From NCBI RefSeq assembly GCF_002099425.1, contig NW_018344126.1:5426001-5490000 (forward strand): a stretch of 64,000 nt of DNA. The letters are read 5' to 3'. The notes under the pieces are model-generated. The model was given only the letters and a program-made list of their open reading frames with translations. It searched no databases and was not told where the DNA came from. Origin of the DNA: Phascolarctos cinereus. Its lineage: Eukaryota; Chordata; Mammalia; Diprotodontia; Phascolarctidae. Position 1 is the first letter of the stretch. Every line of letters starts with the position of its first letter. Positions 10,385-26,285 of the stretch are shown here, one piece after another. The position numbers were made by a program, and so were the translations under genes.

Positions 10385-11995
10385 ATTAATGAAAGTATTA
10401 AATAAAAAGTCTCTACACCAATTCATCCACAAAAATCATTCATTATGACCATGTTGAATTTATAGTAGCAATGCAGAGATACTTCAACATTAGAAAAGTT
10501 TTCAAAATAATTATTTCAAAATAATAATAATGTTTTCATAAAAATCCACAGCCATATAATTTTCTTAATAGATGATAGAAAAAAGAGTTTGACAAAGTAG
10601 AAAACTCATTCATAGGGGGGACCCCATACATAATGTAGGAATACAGGAATCTTTTTAAAATCCCAAAAAGTATATACTCAAGATGAAAATTAAAAATCAT
10701 ATTAGTATGTACTAGAAGCTTTCTCAACAATTATAGAAATAAAGCAAGGATTGTTACTTTCCTTTTAATATTTCATATAGTTCTAGAAATCCTAGCAATA
10801 ACAATAAAACAAGAGAAATAAAAGAGGCAAATATAGTCAAAGAAGAGATAAAACTAACCTATCTCTGATGACATTATGGTTTACATAGAAAATCCTAGGG
10901 AATCTGCCAAGATACTACTTGATACAATTAATGGGTCTAACAAGTGCAGACTACAAAATAAACCCACAAAAAATTGACTGCACTTCTATATAAGAACAAA
11001 ATTTAAGAGGTAATAATAAGAAGGGAACTCCTATTCCAAATAACTACAAGATGCATAATGTATTTGGGGATAAATCTACCAAAGCACACAAAATGCTTAT
11101 ATAAAGTCAGTGGCATAATGCTCCAAAAAGAAATGATGAACATTATACAGCTGGAGGAATATTCAGTGCTCATGGCTAGGTCATACCAATATAAAAAAAA
11201 TGACAACACTATAAAAATTAATGTACAGTTTTAATGCTATACAACTCAAACTATCTTTACAGAATTTGATAACAATAACAAAATTCATAACCAAAAAACA
11301 TTCCAAAGGTTGTGGTCAAAAACATAAGAAAAACCATAATTAAACTCATAAAATAATGCTCCAAATAACTTAAAATGAGAGAAATTCAAATTAAATCACC
11401 CTACAAATTGGCAAAAATGACAGAAATGGAAATCATTAATATTGGAAATGTTATGAGAAGATAGGCACACTAGCATCCTGTTTGGTGGATCTTTGAGTCA
11501 ATAAAACTGTCTTCATAATCCATTTGTAATTATGCAAATAAAAGGACTGAAATGGCAATACCTTTTGACCCAGAGATTTTACTACTAGAATTATACTGAA
11601 AGGAGGTTGTTCATAAGAAGAGTCTCCAAAGCAACACTATTTGCAGTAGCAAAGAATTGTAAACAAAGTGGATGGCCCCTGATTAGGGAATGACTAAACA
11701 AATTGTCATACATGGATATAGGGAAATATTATGATGCTGTAGAAAATGACAAATATATGAATAGAGACAAGTAGTGAAAGATTTGCATGATCACATAAAA
11801 TGAGCACAACAATGTAAATGTAAAGAACAAGCACCAAACAATAAAATGTGAATGTTGCAAAATTACAAAGAATAAGTCTGACTCAAAAGAAAAAAAATAT
11901 GAGAAGAAACTCTGTTTCACTCCTTTGCAGCAAGGGAAAGTCAATGATGTAGGTTACTGCATTTATTTTCAGAATTTTTCAATGTATTAATCAGT
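10385..11995 (+). mobile_element. Old L1, ORF2 reverse-transcriptase to 3' end
   Basis: Diverged L1 in plus orientation. Landmarks in order: 'aaagagtttgacaaagtaga' (AFDK motif area, near 10590), 'aaataaagcaaggattgtta' (the 'G.KQG' block), 'gatgacattatggtttacat' (the DD motif region, near 10870), 'aaaataaacccacaaaaaat', 'acccagagattttactacta' and 'gcaaagaattgtaaacaaag' (C-terminal domain), then a short 3' UTR. It is much more diverged than the L1 at 15868-22607 and belongs to an older subfamily. No open frame survives. Confidence 0.75.
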
Positions 11996-12145
11996 TATAC
12001 TATCTGTGTGACCTATGAGCAAGTCACTTAATACTTAACACTCTAAGCAACCCTTTAGGACCATAAATTAATAAGATGATACAGTAAATTCCCTTATCTG
12101 AGAGATCTCTGTAAAATGAAATCACAGGTATAGTCTCAGACCCTG
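11996..12145 (+). mobile_element. Marsupial CORE-type SINE remnant
   Basis: It contains 'ctgtgtgacctatgagcaag' and 'tcacttaatacttaacactc', then a block typical of one marsupial SINE body ('taagcaaccctttaggacc', 'aatgaaatcacaggtatagt'). The 5' tRNA-like head is missing. Confidence 0.6.
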
Positions 12146-12480
12146 TTCCTACTATTTTCCAGGCATTGTGCTAGATGTTGGGCATACAGGGCCAAATGAA
12201 ATAATAGTCCATGCTTTTATGGAGTTCATATCCTACTTGTGGATGGAGAAAGGCAAATGATATAACCTATGCACAAATAAGTGAAGACAAGGTAATTTGA
12301 ACTTATGAGGTTATGCTTCCCAAAGAAGGGGACACGTAAGTTGAGCCTTGAAGGAAGATAAAGAGGACGAGATGATAAAGGAGTCCACTTCATGTAATGG
12401 GGGATACTTTGTGCAAGTGCACGGAAGCAGAATATGAAACATTAGTTTTGAGAAAACAATAAAATTCTAGTTTGGCTAGA
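12146..12480 (+). repeat. Dispersed repeat, same family as 1557-1890
   Basis: It shares 'ccaggcattgtgctagatgt', 'gggcatacag', 'tttatggagttcatatccta' and 'agttgagccttgaaggaaga' with the other copies. The 5' head is lost. Confidence 0.5.
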
Positions 12481-12935
12481 ATGTAAAGTGCTTGTGAAGG
12501 AGAGAAAAATGAAACAAAGCTACATAGATTTTTATGAACAATTTTTTTTAATTCCAGTAATGTGAATTGAATCCAATATAGATTGAATCTAATGTAGACT
12601 CACGAGCAGTTGAAGTTTATTATCCTTTGGACCTTTTGAAGACTACATGTATATATCATTTATACATATACGTAATTTATACATACACATATACATATAC
12701 AATAAAATAGAAACATTTATCATAGAATATCTAGCTGCTAAATTATTTTTTCCTATACTGTACATGTATTATCCTTAAGTTTGGAAACTAAAACCATGAA
12801 CTGTATTTATTTCCAAAATCTTCCCTCCTTTTCTCTGGAAATTTTTACTTTAAAATCCAAGAGGGAAGGATTGTACAAATATCTAGGTCTGAGTATTTCT
12901 ATGCCCTCTGCAACCTTTACTTAGAGCAACATCTT
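12481..12935. other. Unassigned stretch with an ATACAT-rich patch
   Basis: No gene recognised. Low-complexity 'atacatatac' sequence lies at about 12650-12705. Confidence 0.35.
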
Positions 12936-13068
12936 GAAATGATAAAAAGAGCCTAAGACCTACAACAAGAGAACTGTTCTATTCTCTATTATATCCATAA
13001 TAATTTCCTCATCTATAAAGTAATGAGGTTGGACAAGATGATCTCTAAAGTTCAATTCAAGAGCTGGA
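12936..13068 (+). mobile_element. Possible SINE 3' part
   Basis: 'tttcctcatctataaagtaa', 'tgaggttggacaagatgatc' and 'tctaaagttc' match the 3' half of MIR/Ther-type SINEs. The 5' half is not recognisable. Confidence 0.42.
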
Positions 13069-13210
13069 AGGGATTTTAGAGATTATATAGCTCAACATCC
13101 TGTTTTTATAAATGAGGAGCCTGAAATGAAGAGAAGTGAAATGACTTGCCCAACAAAACATAGACAATAACTAGATAAGTTGGGCTTATATCCCAAGGTT
13201 CTCACTCTTA
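13069..13210 (-). mobile_element. MIR-type SINE remnant
   Basis: The reverse-oriented MIR core 'tataaatgaggagcctgaaa' and 'gtgaaatgacttgcccaaca' is followed by 'ggcttatatcccaaggttct'. Both ends are ragged. Confidence 0.6.
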
Positions 13211-13908
13211 ATTGAATTTTTTCTCCCATTTTACTAAAGTCCCTTTTTTTCTGAAATCTTATTTTATTACATCTCAGATTTTCTCTCCCTCTGTACACTA
13301 ATTCAACAATTGTTTTATTTTAAGCAATGAATGACAGAGTCCATTGTAATCAGTTTCTTAAAATAGCATCCCATGCTTTTGAGAAATTCCAGAACAAAAG
13401 GTTTTCTGAGGGGGGTGATAGGAAATCCTTATTCCTGAATTCCTTAATCCACTTGACAAAATCACTAAAAGGACAAGATGTTGGTATCAGATTCGAAGTG
13501 ACCTATTCTGTAAGGGTGTGAGATTAAAAAGTCCTTTTGGATTCTGACTAGCTGAATTTGTAGTCTAGATGTTTTGGAGGACAATTGTATCAGATTTAAT
13601 ATATTGTGTGGAACTTCAATCCTAAAATTATTTATTGTAACCACAGTTAGAGAACATAAACTAGCTCAAAGAAAAAAATTTCCCTAAGGGCTGTTTTTCT
13701 CAACTCTTACTGCCAGGGTCAGTTTTAAACACTGAGTGTCTCACACTTGAACACATAAATGACAGCACAGAAAAATAAATTTCCAGAAGAAAGCTCACTG
13801 CTTCTGTCAATTCTCAGGCATGTTTCCTTACCATTTCATATGCAAATGGACTACTCAAATTTTGAAACAGTTTTTTGCTTAATATATGTAAAACCTGTAT
13901 ATGTGACC

Positions 13909-13950
<42 letters not shown>

Positions 13951-15867
13951 CACCCTATAATTTCAGTAATTTCATCAAATAATTTGGTAAATTCAATTGA
14001 TCAAGGGTCCTCTGATCAACTCCTGCTATACTTAGAATATCAGGACTTTGAAGTTTCTGTATCTGTGAGAGACAGGAAGAAGATGATTTATAAATAAATT
14101 TAGTTTAGTATTAGATGTATCTTTCCTTTTCAAATGGTGTTTTAGCAACTTTGACTCAACTAGAAAATGGATGAGGCAATGCAATGTTGGAATATCCTCA
14201 AAAAAATGCAAATAAATCTAATAATTGAAACATAGATCCTCTGGATGAGAATTGTATAGGCAATGCCAAATACTCCCCCCACACACACCTTAGGCTGGAT
14301 TCAAAAAATCAGTTACTTGTCTTCTATGAGCATGATTTTGTTACCTTAAAAAATATATTAGTGTGCACACAATTGGAAGGAATGGCATTGAGGAAAAATA
14401 TTTTTCATAAATTTGATTTCCACACTTGGGAAGGGGAAGGGTGCCATAGTGTACAGGGCTTTAATTTGAAAAGATTTCATTGGTTGGTACCATGGGAAAT
14501 GGGAGGATAAGTTTTCTTTAACTGTCTACTGGCTCAGGTTCATGTCCTATCAGTGTTTTTACTGTGTAAATAAAACCTTTTCTATGTTGAATGCTTTTTT
14601 TTTAAGCTGGATGTCTGAAGGGCAAAAATGGTCTCTTCATGAAGGACAAATAAAGCCAGATAGTGAATTTCCCAAGATTACCTTGAATAGAAAAAGAGGC
14701 TGGAGATAGGAGAATATTTATTCAGAAATATTCCCCAATATTACACCAGGTCCACCTGTCAAGAGTTATAAGAGTTATAAATATGGTACTAATAATTAAT
14801 CCATTTATAAGTCAAAACTTTTAAAGGATAAATAATATGACAGTTTGCATGTTCCAGTGCAGTACTAGAGTTGTCCAACTCTTTGTCTAATCATGTTTTG
14901 ATTTTAAAATATAATCCAAACATAGATAATTGTATTTTTTTAGGCAGTGATATTTCCTGTGCTTCACTAATGTGACTTTTGAAAACTAGATTTCTAATTT
15001 TAAAGTTTAAGCTTGCCCATATCCTATTATTTTATCTTGGTTGTCAACAAAGGGAAATTTTAACACCACCACCACAACAACAATAAAAATAAACAAAGAA
15101 ACAAAGCTTTACCTCAGCATAGGGAAAGCACTCAGTTCTTGCATATGTAACAACACAAAACCAGCACAAAGATGAGGTGCCTTTTTGATAAACCATTGTT
15201 TTATAACCTGACACTATGTTTTGACAGACTGTGAAGACTAAAGTTACTGTGAACACTGTTCTCCAATTTACCTTTGCAATGCTCAATTATTTTGAGCTTT
15301 CCATGGAACAGGGATTCATCATCTCTAGCAAGAAGTCAGAAGATGTCAAAATGCAAATTTGTCTTTTTTATCCTTTTACTTCAAATGAAAGACTACTGGC
15401 AAAATGACAGAAGATGTAAGATGGAAGCCCCCAGTAAAATGTCAGATCTTTACCCACAGTGAGTTAGATATAGTATTAAGAAAAAAAGTCGTGTCAGGAT
15501 TGACTGCAAGCATACACTGAGTGAGCTTTCTGAAATGAAATGAAGAATCAGGCAAACAAAAGGATTTGGTGCATTGCTTACCCCAGTGTGCAATTTAATA
15601 GGCACAGACAAGATTTGATACATTGGTCGTTGATTTGCCCTGTCCTGAATGTCAAAGAATTTTTTCGTGGGTAGGTTTGTGACATGAAAGCCAATAAATA
15701 CAAGCACAAATAATATTTATGATGACTTTGTTAAGTTATGTATTCATATGTGGGTCTTCTGAAATGATTATGTTTGTGTTAAAAAGTCCTTTAATCAGAT
15801 TCTCTAAGAAGTTTAGGACTACTTTGTGTAGTGTTTATGGAAAATAAGAAATTTTTAAAATGAGAGG
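13211..15867. other. Long unassigned stretch
   Basis: About 2.6 kb with no recognised repeat other than a (TA)n tract at 13911-13948. Several open frames of 60-112 codons occur here, but none shows a domain, a biased composition or a start context I would defend. It is one of the longer apparently unique blocks, so conserved non-coding sequence here would be most visible in an alignment with other marsupials. Confidence 0.35.
13911..13948. repeat. (TA)n microsatellite
   Basis: An uninterrupted TA run of about 37 bases. Confidence 0.95.
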
Positions 15868-16641
15868 ATTGGGACTTCAGCTTCCAGGAGCCAAGATGGT
15901 GGGGTAAGAAATACCTCTCTAAGGAAGTAAGTAGCTCTTACCCTCCCTTATCAAACTCAGAAAGCCCAGAAAATACCACCCCAGGAAAAACCCTGGAACA
16001 GCTAAGCCTGAAGAAAGATGGGGTGTAGCACTGCAGTATCCCAGGTAGCTTGAGGGATTAGTGGGAAAGGTCCCTCTTGCCCTGCGGGAAGGGAGACAGT
16101 ACAGAATGGGAGGCATCCCAGCAAGCTAACAGAAAGCCCCACCTCAGCATACCAGGGAGAGATCCTGAATGCCAGGTGGTGGAGCAGGCAAACACCAACA
16201 CCTGGACCCCAAGTACCTCAGTGAGGGTGGGGGAACTGGTGGAAACCAGCTCAGAAAACCACCAGGTGCCTCAGCATTCTACAGCAATCTCCTAGTGCCT
16301 CAGCAAAACTCTGTGAATTGCTCCAAGGGGCCCCAGGAAGATAAACATTCTGCAACATCCATCTGAAAGCAGCTGAAGAAATCAAAAGGAAAGGAAAAGC
16401 AGGCAATGTCCAGGGGCCAGACTACCCAATCCTACCCCTAGAGTTCCAGCATTGCTGATTCCAGCTCAACACCAAGTAAGCTGCCAGAACCCTGCAATCT
16501 CCAACTGCCAACATTGGAGGCCCCAGCACACAAAGCCAGTGACCAGGTCCAAGTATCCCAACACAGGAAGCTTGGATCAGTGCCCTCTGCTCCCAGCAAG
16601 AGAGCTCAATCTCTGTAAAGGCCAGGAAATAAGCAAACAAC

Positions 16642-17822
16642 ATGAGCAAAAGGAAACATATGATAGATTCACATTGTGAGAACAGTGAAGATCAAGGCAG
16701 AAGTTCTGAAGGGGACAACATTGTCAACAAACCCACATCTGGAACCTTAAAAGGGAATATGAACTGGTCAAAAGCCCAAACCTTCTTAGAAGAGCTCGAG
16801 AAGGATTTTAAAATTCAGATGACGAGAGGTAGAAGAAAAAATGGGAAAAGAAATGAGTGGTATGCAAGAAAGAGTCAATAGCTTGGAAGAGGAAGGACAA
16901 AAACCAACTGTAGAAAACACGTTCTTAAAAAATACAATTGGTCGACTGGAAAAAAAAAACTACACTGAAGAAAACAAGTTCCTAAAAAGTACAATTGGCC
17001 ACCTGGAAAAAAAAAAGTACACTGAAGAAAACAAGTCCCTAAAAAATATAATTGGCCAACTGGAAAAAAAAAAGTACACTGAAAAAACAAGTCCCTAAAA
17101 AATACAATTGCCAAATGGGGAAGGTGGTACAAAATTTAATAGAAGAAAACAATTTGTTAAAAATTAGAATTGGGCAAATGGAAGCTAATGACTCTATGAG
17201 AGCAAGAATCAGTCAAAAAGAAACAAAAGAATGAAAAAAAGTGATGCAAATGTAAAATACCTCATTGGTAAAACAACTGACCTGGAAAATCAATCCAGGA
17301 GAGAAAATTTAAAAATTGTTGTTCTTTCTGAAAATCACAATGAAAAAAGATTCTGGACAGCATCTTTCAGGAAATCATAAAGGAAAACTGCTTTGAGGTC
17401 TTCAAACCAGAGTGTAAAATAGCCAGAATCTATCAATCACCTCTTGAAAGAGATCCCAAATTGAAAACACCAAGCAATATAGTAGCCAAATTCCAAAATT
17501 ACCAGGTCAAATAGAAAATACTGTAAGCAGGCAGAAAGAAACAATTTAAATATCATAGAACTACAGTCAAGATTACCCAGGACCTTGTAGTTTCTACATT
17601 AAAAGACTGTAAGACATGGAACATGATATTCTGTAAGGCAAAGGAGCTTGCATTACAACCCAGGATCAACTACCCAGTGAAAATGAGCATGATCTTTCAG
17701 GGGAAGAGATGGATATTAAACAAAATAGGGGACTTCTAAACCTGCCTGTTTAAAAGATCAGAGCTCCACAGAAAATTTCATCTTCAAATACAAGATTCAA
17801 GAGAGACATTAAAAGATAAATT
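16642..17822 (+). pseudogene. L1 ORF1 (ORF1p), broken
   Basis: RNA-binding chaperone of LINE-1. It starts at 16642 (MSKRKHMIDSHCENSEDQ). A charged N-terminal part leads into a long coiled coil (about 16840-17230) made unusually regular by a 57-bp tandem repeat. The RNA-recognition-like domain follows ('LENQSRRENLKIVVLSE' near 17285-17335), then the C-terminal domain, ending 'IQDSRETLKDK' near 17820. A frame change occurs near 16840-16880, another in the fourth tandem unit near 17085 where one base is missing, and a further one after 17234. The usual mammalian ORF1p is about 340-360 residues; with the extra units this copy would be longer. Confidence 0.88.
16914..17117 (+). repeat. 57-bp tandem repeat in L1 ORF1 coiled coil
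   Basis: Three full units (16914-16970, 16971-17027, 17028-17084) and a partial fourth (17085 to about 17117). Each unit encodes 19 residues of the form ENKFLKSTIGHLEKKKYTE. Units differ by only a few bases, and the fourth has lost one base. A more diverged related unit (ENNLLKIRIGQME) follows at about 17145-17185, suggesting the array grew from one ancestral coiled-coil segment. Confidence 0.93.
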
Positions 17823-18439
17823 GGCCAGAAAGATACAACATGTTGCTAATAAGGGCAAACTGTTTACATCCCTGTAAGGGAAGACTACACTTGTAACTCT
17901 TGAGAATTGTATTGTTATTACCAGGTTAAAGGGGTGTACATAAAGGGGGTGGATATAAGTTGACTTTGATGTAATGATTGAAAAAAAATCTAATCTAGTA
18001 GGTTAAATGGATTCAGTAAGTGGATTAATCTGATCTAACCAAGAAAATGTGCTGAGGGAAAAGGAAAGGAGGCAGACAAGGGTAAATTACATTACAGGAA
18101 AAGGCACAAAAACCTATTACAACAAAGAGAAAGAAGGGAGGGCAATGAGTGTTGTTCGAATCTTACTCTCAACAAATTTGCCTGAAGAAGGGAATAACAT
18201 AATCAGTTAGGTATAGGAATCTAACTTGCCCTATAGGCAGTAGGAGGGAAAAGGGGAAAGAAAAGGGAGGGGAGATAGAAGGGAGGGAAGAAACAGCAAG
18301 GGTAAAGGGGAAGAAATGGGAAAGAGCTAATAGACGGGAAGAGGGACTGAAGGAGGCAATGGTCAGAGGCAAAATACTAGTGAGGAGAGAAAAGAAGAAA
18401 GGAGAAAGAAAAGCATAAACAGGGGGAGAAAGGATGGAG
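17823..18439 (+). other. L1 inter-ORF region
   Basis: A purine-rich stretch between ORF1 and ORF2 ('gaagggagggaagaaacag', 'ggggaagaaatgggaaagag'). Similar purine-rich sequence with 'ggaatctaacttgccctata' and the pattern 'aataagattcactcat' / 'gaatcttactctcaacaaat' is seen downstream of ORF1 in both HAL1 copies. This suggests the HAL1 3' region is built from inter-ORF plus 3' UTR sequence. Confidence 0.6.
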
Positions 18440-22225
<3,786 letters not shown>

Positions 22226-22607
22226 TGACTAATATTGATAGACTTAACCCTACTCCGCAATACAAGGATCTAAGACATCTCCAAAGGCCTCATGATGCAA
22301 AATGCTATCCACAAAGAAGAAAGAATTATGGAGTTTAAATGCAGATGGAAGCATGCTATTTGCTATTTTTTTCTTGTGTTGTGTTTTGTTTCCTTTTTCT
22401 AGTGGTTCCTACTATTGGTTCCAATTCTTACTTACAACATCAGTAATGTGAAAATATATTTAATAGGAATGTAAATGTATAGCCTATATCATATTGTGTG
22501 CTGTCTTCAGGAGGGAGGTGGAGAGAAAGGGGGACAAAAATTAAAAACTTAAAAGCTTATGGAACTGATTATTGATAATTCAAAATAAATTAATTAAAAA
22601 ATAAATA

Positions 22608-23040
22608 CAGTGAAGGAGTTGGACCAAAGATTTGTAGCTATAAATTCTCTCATCCTATGAAGTGGTTAAGGACAATGGCAATGAAGTAGAAAGTAGAATT
22701 CCACTGATGAAGGACAATATGACATTGAGGATAATGGACAATGGTTTTTGTTTAACCTATTCTCTTGAAATGTTTAAGAAAATACTGTTAAACATGTGTC
22801 CTAGATCACATATAGGAGCCATGGGAACAGGAACAGAGGCAAGTGAGTAAGGTCACTTGCTAAATTTAAATTTATATGAGCGTAAAAATGTAGACTACTT
22901 ATGTGTGTATGTGTGCTTACTAGGTGAGTGTTGATGCATTGTTCCTGACTAACAATCCATATTTTAATCTGATAAACTCTAATTTACCATTAGATCTGAG
23001 ATAGGAGCTCCAAGAGGAATGTCTCCCAATTAGTCACGTG
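22608..23040. other. Unassigned stretch
   Basis: Between the L1 3' end and a GT microsatellite. No repeat or gene recognised. Confidence 0.3.
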
Positions 23041-23098
23041 TAGCATATGTATATATGTGTGTATGTGTTTGTGTGTGTATATACACATACAGTCATAG

Positions 23099-23149
<51 letters not shown>
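23041..23149. repeat. (GT)n microsatellite with degenerate AT/GT lead-in
   Basis: Mixed 'atatgtgtgtatgtg' sequence precedes an uninterrupted GT run at about 23099-23148. Confidence 0.95.
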
Positions 23150-23150
<1 letters not shown>

Positions 23151-23241
23151 GAAGTCACTAATTACTCATCTGAGTCTATTCCTCCTGTCTTCTAATAGTA
23201 TTCTTTGCTAATAAGATATGCTAGTGCCTATATATTCCCCT

Positions 23242-23489
23242 GGGCAGCTAGGTGAAGAAGTGGATGATGAAGGTGATGAAGACCTGGAGTCAGGAGGACT
23301 TGAATTCAAATCTGACCTCTGACACTTAGTAGCTGTGTGACACTAGGAAGGTCATTTAAAACCCTGTTTGCCTCAGTTTCCTTATCTGTAAAATGAAGTG
23401 GAGAAGGATAGAGCAAATCACTCTGGTATCTTTGCCAAGAAAACCCCAAATAGGGTCATCAAGAGTTGGACACAATTGACTAAACAAAC
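23242..23489 (+). mobile_element. Marsupial CORE-SINE, with target-site duplication
   Basis: It starts 'gggcagctaggtgaag' (tRNA-like head) and continues with 'ctggagtcaggaggacttga', 'tagctgtgtgacactaggaa', 'cctcagtttccttatctgta', and a tail 'gggtcatcaagagttggaca'. A 10-bp direct repeat 'atattcccct' flanks it (23232-23241 and 23490-23499). It is a full-length Pol III-type SINE mobilised by a LINE; the 3' body is the Ther/MIR type common in marsupials. Confidence 0.87.
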
Positions 23490-23874
23490 ATATTCCCCTA
23501 AGTGTTTGATTTGAGTGTGGGCTCCTGCTCCTTTTGCAAAAGTTTCAGTTTTGTTTTACACAAACAGAACAAGTCCTAGCCTGGGCAGGGCTAAATAGGT
23601 ATTAATAACAATAACCCCAAGAAGAAGAGTTAGACAGGTGCTAAAATACTTTAGTTTCTGTATAGTTATGTTGAAGAGAGCAGCCAGAAAGTATGGAGTT
23701 TAATCCCAATATCTAGAAATCCACCCTGAACATTACAAGGACTAGGTACATCAACTGATGGGGAAAATATTACTTTATTTTGAAACACAAATGTCTATCT
23801 TACATCTATTTTCTTTGCCTTCTGGGTGAAAACAAAAATGTACTGTCAAGTGATATAGCTTGGTTCTTTAAGAC

Positions 23875-24004
23875 TTTTTTTATTTAGGCAATTGAGGTTA
23901 AGTGACTTGCCCAGGGTCACACAACTAGTAAGTGTCAAGTGTTTGGTCGGAGGCTGGATTTGAACTCAGGTCCTCCTGACCTCAGGGCCAGTGCCCTATC
24001 CACC
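23875..24004 (-). mobile_element. Marsupial SINE, 5'-truncated, with target-site duplication
   Basis: In reverse orientation it has a short T-rich tail, 'ggcaattgaggttaagtgac', 'ttgcccagggtcacacaact', 'ggctggatttgaactcaggt', and ends at 'gccagtgccctatccacc', about 20 bases short of the usual 5' end. A 9-bp direct repeat 'ctttaagac' flanks it (23866-23874 and 24005-24013). Confidence 0.87.
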
Positions 24005-24013
24005 CTTTAAGAC

Positions 24014-24310
24014 ATCCTTAAAATCCTGTTCTTTCTGGTGTTAAATGGAACTATCCCAATCCAATGGTTAAATTGTACATTTTGCTGTCTAAAGTGGTCA
24101 TCAATTATAGGCAACTCATGTTTGCTGGTCACTCTTCCCCAAGGAAAGAAAGATATTAAGGAAGATCTTTTTAAGAGTGACTTTGTTTGAGTGGATGGAA
24201 TATTTTCAAGTGGGAGGAAAGAAGAAATGCAGGAAGAAAGCTAACTAGAAAATACTTCTAAAGACATAGAAAGTCAAATGGATTTTGAGAGGATCTGAGG
24301 ATTTTGTGTT
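24014..24310. other. Unassigned stretch
   Basis: No repeat or gene recognised. Confidence 0.3.
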
Positions 24311-24460
24311 GAGAATGTACTTATAGATCATCTAAATCAGCCTTCTCATTTTACAAATGGGGAAATGGAGCCCAGGAAATGAAGTGACTTGCCCAGGGTC
24401 ACACAGGTCATCAGTATTCAAAGTCAAGTTTTCTGACTCCAAATCTAGTATTATTTTTCT
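24311..24460 (-). mobile_element. MIR-type SINE remnant
   Basis: The reverse MIR core 'ttctcattttacaaatgggg', 'aaatggagcccaggaaatga', 'agtgacttgcccagggtcac' is followed by 'ttttctgactccaaatctag'. Confidence 0.72.
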
Positions 24461-24615
24461 ATCATGACTCACACACAACCACCTCAGAATATGTCTTAAA
24501 GAATAAAAAAAGAAGAAAAAGACACTCTACACCACTGGAACTCCATAGTAGGCAGGAAATTAAAATAAGGTAAATTTGAAACTTTCAGAGATAAAGCAGT
24601 AACCCCTTTTAAAAT

Positions 24616-24728
24616 CAATCAGTGAATTAGTTTTTATTTAATATTTACTATGTGCAAAGTCCTGGGAATGCAAATACAAGTAGAAAGAAAAAAAAACATT
24701 TTGACCATTAAGAAGTTTATATTTTAAT
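24616..24728 (+). repeat. Dispersed repeat, same family as 1557-1890 (partial)
   Basis: 'aatatttactatgtgcaaag', 'tcctgggaatgcaaatacaa' and 'ttaagaagtttatattttaatgg'-type sequence match the head of the family. It is directly followed by a SINE, which may have inserted into it. Confidence 0.48.
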
Positions 24729-24985
24729 GGTGGAAAATAGCATAGTGAATAGAGTGCCAGGCCAATAGTCAGGAAGATTCATTTTCATGAGTTCGAATCT
24801 GGCCATAGACACTTAATAGCTGTGTGACCCTGGACAAGTCACTTAACTCTGTCTCAGTTTCCTCATCCATAAAATGAGGTGGAGAAGGAAATGGCAAATC
24901 ACTTCAGTATCTTGGCCAAAAAAATCCTAAACAGGGTCATAAATAGTCAGACGTGACTGAAATTACTCAACAACAATAACACATA
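24729..24985 (+). mobile_element. Marsupial CORE-SINE
   Basis: The head 'agcatagtgaatagagtgcc' leads into 'tagctgtgtgaccctggaca', 'agtcacttaactctgtctca', 'cctcatccataaaatgaggt', and the tail 'gggtcataaatagtcagacg' with 'actgaaattactcaacaaca'. It is near full length and older than the copy at 23242. Confidence 0.85.
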
Positions 24986-25369
24986 AAAGGAAACTGAAAA
25001 GTTGTGTATGTGTATGGAGTGGGGGCAGGGAAGGGCAAAGATGCCTGACCCAGGGTCATGCTAGAAGAAGTCCTCAGCACAGCATGGAGAGTAGATGTGA
25101 CTGGACTGGCTGCCTCCCTTAAAAGAAGGCTCTGGGGGAGTCACACAATCAGAGAGAAGCTGCAGGGGCAGAAGATACTTATAATGTATGAATTTGAGGG
25201 CTGGATTGGAGTTTCACAGTATGAAGAGCTGGAACATAGTAGAGAAGTTCCCGAGTGCAGCCTGGACAGGAATAATGAGAAAGGGAAATATATAGGCACT
25301 TAGCAAATATAAAGAATCTTGTAAAAGCCCCAAGGCAGAATAGACTCAGATGAATAGTTTAAGTAGACA
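24986..25369. other. Unassigned stretch
   Basis: It includes an open frame at 25058-25303 with no recognisable domain and no other support; I do not call it a gene. Confidence 0.35.
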
Positions 25370-26285
25370 CTCATCAGTTGGGAAAATAACACCAAAATGG
25401 GAAAATATAATGAATAAGTGGACTAAATATACTAACAATAATTCTCAAAGGAAGAATTGCAAATCATAAAAAAATGAAAATTTTCTCCAAATTATTGATA
25501 AGAAAAATTCACATTAAAACATTTCACCAGTCATCCAGAAAATTGAAAAAGATTCTAAAAATGTTAATAGGCAAGTTTGGAGGGGATGTAGAAAGACAGG
25601 GACAAAATTTATGTTGTTGTGGAGCAGTGAATTGTTGCAAAAATTCTTTTTAAAATGGAGTTTTACTGAAAAGTTACTAAACTGTCCATATTTTTCATAC
25701 AGTGATTCCAGTGCTAGGCATGTATTCTAAGGGGATCAAAGACAGAAAGGTCAACATACATCAAAATAATTATAGCAGCATTTTCTGTTGCAGCCAAGAA
25801 TTGGAAACAAAGTATATATGCCTGTCTATTTAGAAGACAGTTGATTGTGTAGCACAGGGAAGTCATGGGATATTACTAGACCTTAAGAAATAGTGAATAT
25901 GAACTGGGGAGGGAATAAGGGGAAGTGTTACAGGAACTGATGCAAAATGAAGTAAGCAGAACCAGGAAATCAATGTGCTTATTGACAACATGAATGTAAA
26001 AGGAAAGAACTGCATAGCCACAAATCAAAACTGAATGCCATAATTACAAAGGCCAAGTTTGCCCTTGAAAAAAATATGAAAAGGCTCTTCCCGACCTTCT
26101 TTGTAGAAGTGGTGGTAGATAAAATGGATGTGGAAAACTATGAAGTCAGAATTGATTTGTGTCTTGGCTAATTTTACTGAATTGCTTCTCTGCCCCCTTT
26201 ACTTTTAAACCATTTTTTTAAATAAGAGATAGCATTCTGGGTAAGGAGGGACAGACATATTGAGGGATAAAAATGATATAAAATC
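25370..26285 (+). mobile_element. Old L1, ORF2 C-terminal region and 3' UTR
   Basis: Degraded landmarks in order: 'gaagaattgcaaatcataaa' (near 25455), the 'attccagtgctaggcatgta' block, 'gcagccaagaattggaaaca', 'gggatattactagaccttaa', 'gatgcaaaatgaagtaagca' and 'gaaccagg'. Truncated on its 5' side and strongly diverged. Confidence 0.72.

Noticed and set aside
15044-15286. An 80-codon minus-strand frame resembling a small membrane protein
   Set aside because: The hydrophobic part comes from an AC/AAT-rich simple stretch; nothing else supports it.
16914-17117. A CRISPR-like or satellite array
   Set aside because: Units are contiguous without spacers and lie in frame within L1 ORF1.
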